Source of the DNA: Rhizobium sp. NLR16a
Lineage (GTDB): Bacteria > Pseudomonadota > Alphaproteobacteria > Rhizobiales > Rhizobiaceae
DNA: 64,000 bases
Assembly (NCBI RefSeq): GCF_017948245.1
Contig: NZ_CP072865.1
Location: 2,381,501 to 2,445,500, forward strand
Reading direction: 5' to 3'
Shown here: positions 34,677-42,142 of the stretch, one piece after another
Layout: each line of letters opens with the position of its first letter
Position numbering within the stretch: position 1 is the stretch's first letter
Notes under the pieces: generated by a model
Seen by the model: only the letters and a program-made list of their open reading frames with translations
What the model was told of the DNA's origin: nothing
Database searches by the model: none
Translations under genes and position numbers: made by a program

Positions 34677-35978
34677 TTACTGAACCGGCTGTTCCATGCC
34701 GGCCGTGGTGTCGAGTGCGAGCTCGGCATTGCCGTCCATCTGATAGATGTCGTCGCGAAACTGGACGATGCCGTCGGGCATGCCCCAGGCGGAGATGTAG
34801 ACGAAATAGACCGGAACTTCGGTGGCGAGCTTGATCGGCGTGTTGACGCCGCTTGCGATCACCTGTTCCATCTGCTGGCGGTTCCAGCCCGGCGTCTCGC
34901 GCAGCAACCAGGTCGACAGGTCGCGCACGTTCTGAACGCGGACGCAGCCCGACGATTCGAAACGCATGAGCTTGTTGAACAGGCCCTGCTGCGGCGTGTC
35001 GTGCATGTACTCGCCGTTCTTGTTGTAGAAGTTGATCTTCGTCGACGCCATGGCGTTGATCTTGCCCGGGTCCTGGCGAAACATCAGGTTCGGCGCCTCG
35101 CCGTTCCAATCGACAGTCTCCGGAGAAACCTCATTGCCCTTGCCGTCGATCAGGCGGATCGCGTTCTTTTCGAGATATGTCGGATCCTTGCGCATCAGCG
35201 GCATGATGTCCTTTTCGACGATCGAGCGCGGCGCGGTCCAGTAGGGGTTGAGGATGACTTCGTAGATCTTCGAGTTGACGAGATGCGTCGGTCGGCTCAG
35301 ACGGCCGACGACCGCGGTGTGGCGCGTCGCAACGCTGCCGTCTTCGACGGCCTCGACATAGGCGGCCGGAATGTTGACCATTAGGTGGCGGCGGCCAAGA
35401 TCTTCCGGGAAGGTCTGCAGGCGGACCAGATTGGTGTTCAACTGCTGCAGGCGGACATCGGCCGGAATGTTCATCGCCTTCAGCGTGAACTCGCCGAGAA
35501 CGCCGTCGGACGGCAGGCCGTGACGCGCCTGGAAGCGCTTGACGGCGCCGTCGACATAGGAATCGAAGGCGTTCGACATGCCTGCCTCGCGCGGCAGGTC
35601 GCCGGTGATCGCAAGGCGCTGGCGCAGCGCCTGGACGGCGGGAGAGGAAACGCCGAGCTGCAGGCGCTGATCACCGGGATTGACTTCCGGCCAGCCGCCG
35701 GCTGCCGCAATCTGCTGATACTGCATGATCGCCTGCTGTGCGCTCGCGACCGATTGGGGACCGAGGATCGGCGTATTGGAAACGACGGCGGTCGCCGTGC
35801 GCGAAGCCGCCTTGGCATCGAACTGGTCGTCCCAGTTGCCGCGGCGCGGCGCGTTGATCAGCGTATCGAGCGCCGACTGCGCCAATGCCGGCGCGGCCAT
35901 AGCGCTGGCGCCAATCGTTGCCGCGGACGCAAGGAAAGCGCGGCGCGAGAGAGCTTCATTTCCGTTTTTCTTCGACAT
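34677..35978 (-). CDS. ldtP: L,D-transpeptidase with Tat-type signal (LdtP-like)
   Basis: 433 residues from the ATG at 35978; upstream in-frame ATGs add no signal features. The N-terminus holds a twin-arginine signal, SRRAFLASAATIG, cut after PALA. Residues ~105-175 form a peptidoglycan-binding domain (LGVSSPAVQALRQRLA; DSYVDGAVKRFQARHG). The YkuD catalytic domain ends with His326 in MHDTPQQG and the nucleophile Cys345 in SSGCVRVQN. It resembles the YcbB group that makes 3-3 crosslinks in peptidoglycan or attaches proteins to it. The marR-like ldtR gene upstream probably regulates it, as reported in Liberibacter and Sinorhizobium. Confidence 0.92.
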   Translation of the reverse strand: MSKKNGNEALSRRAFLASAATIGASAMAAPALAQSALDTLINAPRRGNWDDQFDAKAASRTATAVVSNTPILGPQSVASAQQAIMQYQQIAAAGGWPEVNPGDQRLQLGVSSPAVQALRQRLAITGDLPREAGMSNAFDSYVDGAVKRFQARHGLPSDGVLGEFTLKAMNIPADVRLQQLNTNLVRLQTFPEDLGRRHLMVNIPAAYVEAVEDGSVATRHTAVVGRLSRPTHLVNSKIYEVILNPYWTAPRSIVEKDIMPLMRKDPTYLEKNAIRLIDGKGNEVSPETVDWNGEAPNLMFRQDPGKINAMASTKINFYNKNGEYMHDTPQQGLFNKLMRFESSGCVRVQNVRDLSTWLLRETPGWNRQQMEQVIASGVNTPIKLATEVPVYFVYISAWGMPDGIVQFRDDIYQMDGNAELALDTTAGMEQPVQ

Positions 35979-36412
35979 AGTCCCAACCACTGAATGCCGC
36001 ATGCAAGGAAGCGCGGCGCTTTGCGATATCACTGCGCCGTAACGCAGATCCCTATCCATTCGTTCTCCCGGCACATCGGAAAATCCTGCCCCGCATCACA
36101 AGACTGCGATGCGGAAGCCTGAACGTTCCTGGTCCATTGAAAGCGCCGGTTGCTAACCTTCCGCTGCCACACCAATATGGCCAATTCGTGTTGCCGGGAC
36201 CGCAGATCGCTGCCGATGGCCGAGTCATCACGCAACGAACCATGTGACGAGGTAAATCGTGCCGGTTAATAACGGCTAAAAAACGGCTTGAATACCGGCC
36301 CTTACGCTTGCCTGCCATGCGTTGCAAAGATGCCACGCGGGCGCAAACGGCAAAACCGGACGCGCAGGGAACGCATCCGGTTTTCTTCAACCCTGAAAGG
36401 AGGTCGAGGGTC
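35979..36412. other. Intergenic region between ldtR and ldtP
   Basis: 434 bases with no convincing gene. It holds the ldtR terminator at its right end and must hold the ldtP promoter and 5' leader. The stretch 36245-36300 is AT-richer and would be a natural promoter site. An LdtR-binding site is expected here but I could not identify one by eye. Confidence 0.4.
36352..36384 (-). terminator. Hairpin terminator of ldtR
   Basis: AAAACCGGACGCG pairs with CGCATCCGGTTTT with one non-Watson-Crick pair; read leftward the 3' arm ends in TTTT. It lies 28 bases beyond the ldtR stop. Confidence 0.75.
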
Positions 36413-36928
36413 TTAGAGGCGATACATGATCGAGTCGTTCCAGAAGCGGTCGAGCCGCTGGAGCAGCTTGTTCATCTGGGTGAACTCGTCGGTGCCGATG
36501 CCGCCGACCTTGTCGATCGAGGCGATGTGGCGTTCGTAGAGCTTGGCGACCGTTTCGGCGATGTCCTGGCCGGTGTCGGTCAGGCTGATGCGGACCGAGC
36601 GGCGGTCGATGCGGGAGCGCTGGTGGTTGATGAAGCCGAGGTCGACCAGCTTCTTCACGTTGTAGGAAACATTGGAGCCGAGATAGTAGCCACGGGAGCG
36701 CAGCTCGCCGGCGGTCAGCTCGGAATTGCCGATGTTGAAAAGGAGCAGCGCCTGGATGGCGTTGACGTCGCTGCGACCCTGGCGGTCGAACTCGTCCTTG
36801 ATGACGTCGAGAAGACGGCGATGAAGACGTTCGACCAGATGAAGGGATTCCATGTAAAGATCACGGATGCCCTGATCCTGCTGGTCACGGAAGTTGGATA
36901 CCGCCTGCGGCTTGATTTTCGTGTTCAT
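36413..36928 (-). CDS. ldtR: MarR-family regulator LdtR
   Basis: 171 residues. A long N-terminal helix (ESLHLVERLHRRLLDVIKDEF) is followed by the winged helix: AIQALLLFNIGNSELTAGELRSRGYYLGSNVSYNVKKLVDLGFINHQRSRIDRRSVRISLTDTG, where SNVSYNVKKLVDLG is the recognition helix. The match to LdtR of Candidatus Liberibacter and Sinorhizobium, an activator of an L,D-transpeptidase gene, is strong from memory, and the transpeptidase gene lies 434 bases downstream on the same strand. The upstream region 36995-37015 (ATACATATAAAATTC) is AT-rich and may be its promoter. Confidence 0.88.
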   Translation of the reverse strand: MNTKIKPQAVSNFRDQQDQGIRDLYMESLHLVERLHRRLLDVIKDEFDRQGRSDVNAIQALLLFNIGNSELTAGELRSRGYYLGSNVSYNVKKLVDLGFINHQRSRIDRRSVRISLTDTGQDIAETVAKLYERHIASIDKVGGIGTDEFTQMNKLLQRLDRFWNDSIMYRL

Positions 36929-37057
36929 ATTGACTGCCTCACTGTTTGTTTGGCGGTGTCGTTTTCTTCCCGCCTTGAGTGAGACCCTATCGAATACATA
37001 TAAAATTCGACTTAAACCGCAGGCTTAATGGAGCCTTACCGGAAACTCCACGTTGTC

Positions 37058-37495
37058 TCAGGGTAAATCAACACTTACCTGGCGGCGGTGCCGGCGCTTT
37101 TCCAGCCAGAGCAACAGGCGGAATATGCAGTAGACCGCGGCGACCATGAGATGCAGCAGAATGATCAGCTTGTTGGGTCCGAAGATATCAGGCAGCAGGC
37201 CATACATCAGGATCTGCCCGCCTGCTGCCAGCACCCAGATAACCGGCCCCCAGGAGACGGTAAGCCAGAGGCCGAGGGAGGCGACGGGGAAAAGCACGGC
37301 AAGGCTGGTGCTCGCCACCTTCCACGGCAGGTTCAAAAGATCGAAGCGGCCGGCGCCGACCAAGGAATAGCCGACGAGCATCGCCCAATATTGGAGACCG
37401 AACCAGAAGCAGGATACGGCCACCAGCCTCAGGAGGAGGATGAAGAGAAGATCCGCCAGCGTGCGTTTCGGTAGTGTCGGGGATTCGGTTTCCAT
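37058..37495 (-). CDS. DUF6163-type inner-membrane protein
   Basis: 145 residues from the ATG at 37495; the frame extends to 37552 without a ribosome-binding site. Four predicted membrane helices: LLFILLLRLVAVSCFWFGLQYW, the VASTSLAVLFPVASLGLWLTV segment, VIWVLAAGGQILMYGLLP and LIILLHLMVAAVYCIFRLLLWL, with a basic C-terminal tail EKRRHRRQ facing the cytoplasm. It resembles DUF6163 proteins of Rhizobiales, whose function is unknown. Divergent from hemB. Confidence 0.75.
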   Translation of the reverse strand: METESPTLPKRTLADLLFILLLRLVAVSCFWFGLQYWAMLVGYSLVGAGRFDLLNLPWKVASTSLAVLFPVASLGLWLTVSWGPVIWVLAAGGQILMYGLLPDIFGPNKLIILLHLMVAAVYCIFRLLLWLEKRRHRRQVSVDLP

Positions 37496-37626
37496 GGCGC
37501 AAACATCGGTTCGGGATCGGATCGTTACAAGCAGTTTTTCCGCCGCGGCCAATCGTCCGGTTTGGATTTTCCGGGCGCCATGATAATGAGCGCTCCGATA
37601 AATGGAATGGGCCAGGGACAGATATC

Positions 37627-38640
37627 ATGCAAGATAAGACGCATCTCGTCGACGACATCACCGGCCATCGCCGCATGCGGCGCAACCGCAAGGCGGACTG
37701 GACGCGCCGGCTGGTGCAGGAGAACCGGCTGACGGTCGACGACCTGATCTGGCCGATCTTCATCGTGCCGGGTTCCGGCATCATCGATCCGATCCCGGCC
37801 ATGCCCGGCGTCAACCGCATGAGCATCGACAAGGCCGTCGAGGCCGCCCGCGAAGCGGCCGATCTCGGCATTCCGGCGCTGGCGACCTTTCCCAATATCG
37901 AGATGGAGCTACGTGACGAGGCCGGTTCGAACAGCCTCGAGGCCAACAATCTGATCAATAAGGCCACGGCGGCGATCAAGAAGGCGGTGCCGGAGATCGG
38001 TGTCATCACCGACGTCGCGCTCGACCCCTTCACCAGCCATGGCCATGACGGCATTCTGAGAGACGGCGAGATCGTCAACGACGAGACGGTCGATCAGGTG
38101 GCGCGCGCTGCCGTGATGCAGGCCGATGCTGGCGCCGACATCATCGCGCCGTCGGAGATGATGGACGGGCGCATCGGCGCCATCCGCATGGCGCTCGATG
38201 CCGCCGGCCACCAGAGCGTCGGCATCATGAGCTATGCAACGAAATTCGCCTCTGCCTTCTACGGCCCCTATCGCGAGGCGATCTCGACAGGCGGCCTGCT
38301 GATAGGCGACAAGAAGACCTATTATATCGACCCGGCCAACGGCACCGAGGCGATCCGCGACGCCGCCCTCGACGTCGAGGAAGGCGCCGACATGCTGATG
38401 GTCAAGCCCGGCCTGCCTTATCTCGACATCTGCTGGCGGATGAAGGAGGCCTTCGGCCTGCCGACCTTCGCCTACCAGGTTTCCGGTGAGTATACGCAGA
38501 TCAAGGCGGCAGCGATGAACGGCTGGATCGACGGCGAGCGGGCGATGCTCGAAACGCTGCTGTCGTTCAAGCGGGCGGGATGCGACGGCATCCTCACCTA
38601 TTTCGCGGTCGAGGTGGCGAAAATTCTCGCAAAGAGGTGA
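37627..38640 (+). CDS. hemB: Delta-aminolevulinic acid dehydratase, metal-variant (non-zinc) type
   Basis: 337 residues; joins two 5-aminolevulinate molecules into porphobilinogen for heme. The two active-site lysines are Lys206 in SYATKFASAFYGPYRE and Lys260 in MVKPGLPYLD. The segment 129-141 reads DVALDPFTSHGHD, where zinc enzymes such as that of E. coli have three cysteines; Ala/Asp replace them, as in the magnesium-dependent Bradyrhizobium enzyme. The start at 37627 was chosen by homology; the frame is open further upstream. Divergent from the DUF6163 gene. Confidence 0.96.
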   Translation: MQDKTHLVDDITGHRRMRRNRKADWTRRLVQENRLTVDDLIWPIFIVPGSGIIDPIPAMPGVNRMSIDKAVEAAREAADLGIPALATFPNIEMELRDEAGSNSLEANNLINKATAAIKKAVPEIGVITDVALDPFTSHGHDGILRDGEIVNDETVDQVARAAVMQADAGADIIAPSEMMDGRIGAIRMALDAAGHQSVGIMSYATKFASAFYGPYREAISTGGLLIGDKKTYYIDPANGTEAIRDAALDVEEGADMLMVKPGLPYLDICWRMKEAFGLPTFAYQVSGEYTQIKAAAMNGWIDGERAMLETLLSFKRAGCDGILTYFAVEVAKILAKR

Positions 38641-38643
38641 TTT

Positions 38644-38670
38644 CGGGGCGAATGATTGTATTTCGCCCCG
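38644..38670. other. Perfect hairpin between hemB and the RDD gene
   Basis: CGGGGCGAA pairs perfectly with TTCGCCCCG around a nine-base loop, starting three bases past the hemB stop. No T-run follows, so it may stabilise the hemB mRNA 3' end or reduce read-through to the next gene rather than being a full terminator. Confidence 0.6.
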
Positions 38671-38714
38671 CCGACACCATATCAGCGGCGTCGCTTTTGC
38701 GAGAGGAGATCGAG

Positions 38715-39173
38715 ATGAGCTACAACCCCAATCCGCTTTATGCCGCACCGGAGGACTGGCGCGCCTATAGCGGCGTGTTGAGCCGCCGTGTGTTTGCCTT
38801 CATGCTCGATTACCTCATCGTGGCGCTGCTGTGCATTCCCGCGGCGATCGTTCTGTTCTTCCTTTCGATCGTCACGCTCGGCCTCGGCTTCTTCCTCTAT
38901 CCTGCCCTCTTCGTCATCGTCGCCGGCCTTTACTTCGGCCTGACCGTCGGCGGACCGAGCCAGGCTTCGCTCGGCATGCGGGCAATGGGGATTGCGATCG
39001 TGCGCGTCGATGGACGGCCGATGGATTTCCTGACGGCGATCGTGCATCTGGTGCTGTTCTGGATCCTCAACTCGGTGCTGACGCCGCTCATCCTGCTTGC
39101 CGGCCTGTTTATCGAGCGCAGCCGTCTCATCCACGACCTACTGGTCGGCACGGTGACAGTGCGCACTGCCTGA
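38715..39173 (+). CDS. RDD-family membrane protein
   Basis: 152 residues from the ATG at 38715, with GAGAGGAG just upstream. RDD-type features: RRVFAFMLDYLIVALLCIPAA (the Arg and Asp of the name), SLGMRAMGIAIVRVDG, and RSRLIHDLLVGTVTV near the C-terminus. Three to four membrane helices. The family is linked to transport of small solutes or ions, but the specific role is unknown. It may share a transcript with hemB; bpt/ate follows about 195 bases later. Confidence 0.87.
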   Translation: MSYNPNPLYAAPEDWRAYSGVLSRRVFAFMLDYLIVALLCIPAAIVLFFLSIVTLGLGFFLYPALFVIVAGLYFGLTVGGPSQASLGMRAMGIAIVRVDGRPMDFLTAIVHLVLFWILNSVLTPLILLAGLFIERSRLIHDLLVGTVTVRTA

Positions 39174-39368
39174 GATCCTGCTGCCTGGGACCTGGTGGCG
39201 GAGACGAAAAAACTCTCCGCCTTCCCTGTACCGGGGATCACGATGCTCCATATCCAAAATTAGAAGACTGAAATGAAGGGCGGAGACCGCCGCGCTGTTG
39301 ACGTTTTCTATTCTTAGGTCATGCTGTCAGAAAACGGCACTGTCTCGACAAGGAAACTTCCGCGACAA

Positions 39369-40145
39369 ATGAATACGCAGACGACGCCATCCCCGCAGTT
39401 TTATCTGACGGCTCCGGCTGCGTGTCCGTATCTGCCGCATGAGATGGAGCGCAAGGTCTTCACCCATCTGGTCGGCCCGCGGGCCGCCGAGATGAACGAC
39501 ATCCTCACCCAGGGCGGGTTCCGCCGCTCGCAGAACATCGCTTACCGCCCGGCCTGCGAATCCTGTCGCGCCTGCGTTTCCGTGCGGATTCTCGCCCAGG
39601 AATTCGAACCGACGAAATCGATGAAACGGGTGCTTGCCGCCAATTCCGACGTCATCGCCACCGAATTCGCAGCCCAGCCTTCCAGCGAGCAATATTCACT
39701 CTTCCGGCGCTATCTCGATTTCCGCCACCAGCAGGGCGGCATGTCCGACATGACCGTGCTCGATTATGCGATCATGGTGGAAGACACGCATGTGAACACG
39801 CGAATCATCGAATACCGCCGGCGCGAGGAAGGCTCCGGGCTGGAGGAGCGGCCGAAGGGCGAACTGCTTGCCGCCGCACTCACCGACACGATGAGCGACG
39901 GGCTGTCGATGGTCTATTCCTATTTCAATCCGGCGCTCGAGCGGCGTTCGCTCGGCACATTCATGATTCTCGACCATGTCAGGCGCACGAAAGCGCTCGG
40001 CCTGCCGCATGTCTACCTCGGCTACTGGGTTCAGGGTTCACGAAAAATGGACTATAAGACCCGTTTCCAGCCGCAGGAGCATCTCACTCCGCGCGGCTGG
40101 GAGCGTTTCGACCCCTCCTCCATGCCCGAAAGCACCCACGATTAG
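39369..40145 (+). CDS. bpt: Bacterial aminoacyl-tRNA--protein transferase (Bpt/Ate)
   Basis: 258 residues from the ATG at 39369. Adds leucine (bacterial type) from tRNA to N-terminal Asp/Glu and similar residues of proteins, marking them for ClpAP. The N-terminal domain has the conserved cysteines in [14 protein letters not shown], the C-terminal domain the GNAT-like fold with [26 protein letters not shown] and [17 protein letters not shown]. Frame is open up to 39321, but [17 protein letters not shown] is the usual N-terminus. The last two bases of its TAG stop belong to the repeat that begins at 40144. Confidence 0.92.
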   Translation: MNTQTTPSPQFYLTAPAACPYLPHEMERKVFTHLVGPRAAEMNDILTQGGFRRSQNIAYRPACESCRACVSVRILAQEFEPTKSMKRVLAANSDVIATEFAAQPSSEQYSLFRRYLDFRHQQGGMSDMTVLDYAIMVEDTHVNTRIIEYRRREEGSGLEERPKGELLAAALTDTMSDGLSMVYSYFNPALERRSLGTFMILDHVRRTKALGLPHVYLGYWVQGSRKMDYKTRFQPQEHLTPRGWERFDPSSMPESTHD

Positions 40146-40496
40146 AGCCTTTCCCGGTCAGCTTGGAGCATTCTGTTGGCTCAAACGGAGTCGGATGGTC
40201 GACCGGCCGGCGCGCGTCGTAGCCCAGATCTACGGCCAAGCCGGCCGGTCGAGCAGGCGGCCCGTTTCAGCCGACCCTCCCCCAGATTTGCCAGGCAAAT
40301 CTGCAAGACTAAAAAATCGCCGGACGCACTTGTCGCTTCGCCATGGCGAAGCGGTGCGGCCGGTGGGCCGGGCATCTCTAGCCAGGGCAGAGGCGATCGG
40401 CTCGGACGTACTTGGGGGTATGCCCGTCGCCAATCGCTTCTGCCCTGACGAAAACCTGCTCCGGCAGAATGCTTCAAGCTGACCAGCAAAGGCTCT
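40144..40496. repeat. MITE-like repeat, copy B (353 bp)
   Basis: Inverted relative to copy A at 6940-7208 and clearly homologous to it over most of its length. Terminal inverted repeats of 32 bases differ at three positions; both ends, read inward, begin AGAGCCTTT and end GCATTCTG. With the flanking T and A the outer ends read TAGAGCC...GGCTCTA, consistent with a TA target. It fills the whole gap between the bpt stop and the EamA transporter start. It holds a 76-bp insertion absent from copy A. It has no transposase gene. Confidence 0.82.
40371..40446. repeat. Nested palindromic insertion inside MITE copy B
   Basis: Seventy-six bases present in copy B but absent from the matching place in copy A, where the flanks GGGCCG and GACGAAAACC are joined directly. 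Seventeen-base arms at 40384-40400 and 40430-40446 are inverted complements with two G-T mismatches (AGGGCAGAGGCGATCGG against CCAATCGCTTCTGCCCT). Looks like a small palindromic repeat that moved into the larger element. Confidence 0.7.
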
Positions 40497-40498
40497 AA

Positions 40499-41380
40499 AT
40501 GCTCCCCACCGCTCTTTCCGATCATCGGAAAGGCCTGCTGCTGACGGCGATCGGCGGGCTGGCGCTTTCCATGGATATCCCGCTCGTCCGCCTTGGCGAC
40601 GGTGACATCTGGTCGATTCTCGGAATGCGGAGCGCAGCAACGGTCGTCGCCACGCTCGTCATATTAGGAGCAATGCGCCTGGTTTCGGGCAAGTGGCCGG
40701 TTCTCGTTCCGGGGCGACCCGGTTTGCTCGCCGGTCTGCTCTACGGTCTCTCTTCCCTCACCTTCGTGCTGGCCGTCTTCAATACGGCCACAGCCAATGT
40801 CGTCTTCATCGTCGCCTTCAACCCGATGTTCGGAGCTCTTCTTTCCTGGATTTTCCTCAAGGAGAAGCCTCCGGCCGCAACGCTGGTCGCGATGCTGTTC
40901 ATGATATCAGGCGTCGGATTGATCGTGAGCGAAGGACTTTCCAGCGGCCATGTTTTTGGCGACGCCATGGCGCTTCTCAGCGCGCTCATTCTTGCCGCAG
41001 CCATTACGGTCGGGCGTGCCTCTCGCCGGCAAATGGGCTTCGTGCCGCTGCTTGCCGCCATCCTGCCGGCTGTACTCGGCCTCACGCAGGCTCTGCCCTC
41101 AGGGCTTGCCATCGTCCATCCCGGCTGGATCCTCTTCAACGGCGCCATCGTGATGCCGGTCGCCTTCTGGTGCCTGGCGACAGGACCACGTTATCTGTCC
41201 GCGCCTGAAGTCGGCATGTTCTATCTCTTGGAAACGGTGCTGGCGCCGATCTGGGTCTGGCTGATCTTTGCCGAAACGCCCGCGACCATGACACTCGTCG
41301 GCGGCGGCATCCTGACGGCGACAATCGCCGTGCATTCCCTCTGGATGGCGCGACGCAAGAGCGTCAGGCAAGTCTCATGA
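40499..41380 (+). CDS. EamA/DMT-family transporter
   Basis: 293 residues, about ten membrane helices in two EamA repeats; the first spans ~13-140 and ends in ALLSWIFLKEKPPAATLVAMLFMISGVGLIVSEG, the second ~150-285 and ends with LLETVLAPIWVWLIFAETPATMTLVGGGILT. It exports or imports small metabolites; the substrate is unknown. The ATG is three bases past the end of the MITE-like element, so its promoter and ribosome-binding site (CAAAGGCTC, weak) lie in the repeat. Convergent with the SRPBCC gene. Confidence 0.9.
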   Translation: MLPTALSDHRKGLLLTAIGGLALSMDIPLVRLGDGDIWSILGMRSAATVVATLVILGAMRLVSGKWPVLVPGRPGLLAGLLYGLSSLTFVLAVFNTATANVVFIVAFNPMFGALLSWIFLKEKPPAATLVAMLFMISGVGLIVSEGLSSGHVFGDAMALLSALILAAAITVGRASRRQMGFVPLLAAILPAVLGLTQALPSGLAIVHPGWILFNGAIVMPVAFWCLATGPRYLSAPEVGMFYLLETVLAPIWVWLIFAETPATMTLVGGGILTATIAVHSLWMARRKSVRQVS

Positions 41381-41461
41381 TGTGACGTTGTCGCTTGCCT
41401 GGCCCCATGTCATACAACGATGAAGGAGCGACGCGCTTCCCTTGGGACTTCAGCGTGCCGC

Positions 41462-41920
41462 TCAACCGGTAGCCTTCAACTGCTGCTGTTCCAGTTCCCG
41501 GCCGAGGGCTTCGACGACATGCGCCCAGCCTTGCCGCGTTTTCTCCTCGTGTGCGGCCCATTCGGCGCACATTTCGTGGGTCAATGTAAGCCGGCTGCCG
41601 CCGCCGAGAGGCTCGATGTCGATTTCGACGCGATCGCAATTGTGGTCGTGCTCCTCGACGGAAAAGCTGAAGACCATGCGTTGCGGGCGCTTCAATTCCA
41701 GAAAGACGCCCTGATGAAAGGCGTCGCCGGTCGGGCGGCGGTCAACGACGAAGAAACGGCCGCCGACACGCGGGTCGATGTCGGCACGGATGACATGACC
41801 ATCATCGGTCGCAAACAGGAAGCGGCGGGCAATTTCGGGGTTGAGCCAGGCGTCGTAGACCACAGCGGGCGGGGCCTTGTAGGTCTGGCTGACATGCAAT
41901 TTGATGGTGCTGGCGGGCAT
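41462..41920 (-). CDS. SRPBCC-family (AHSA1-like) protein
   Basis: 152 residues from the ATG at 41920, which follows GGAGGAAAA. It has the START-like fold of the activator-of-Hsp90 group: VSQTYKAPPAVVYDAWLNPEIARRFLFA, ADIDPRVGGRFFVVDRR, RMVFSFSVEEHDHN, and a C-terminal helix THEMCAEWAAHEEKTRQGWAHVVEAL. It probably binds a hydrophobic ligand; the role is unknown. The upstream 222 bases lie between it and the parC 3' end. Confidence 0.85.
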   Translation of the reverse strand: MPASTIKLHVSQTYKAPPAVVYDAWLNPEIARRFLFATDDGHVIRADIDPRVGGRFFVVDRRPTGDAFHQGVFLELKRPQRMVFSFSVEEHDHNCDRVEIDIEPLGGGSRLTLTHEMCAEWAAHEEKTRQGWAHVVEALGRELEQQQLKATG

Positions 41921-42142
41921 CGATTTTCCTCCGGTAGGGGCACGGGCGCCTTCTCGAGGCGCAACGGACCACAGCCGTTCCGTCCGCCCACGCAACCGGC
42001 CTTCTCTTATTTTGATAACAGCAATGAGATAGAGAAGTTCCCACGCCCGCCAAGAGCCGAGCGCGGAATTTAATTCGACAGAAAATCAAGGCGTTACGAC
42101 GGTCCTTTGCGCGCCTGGACAGGTGCGCGGCGCCGTAAAGCC

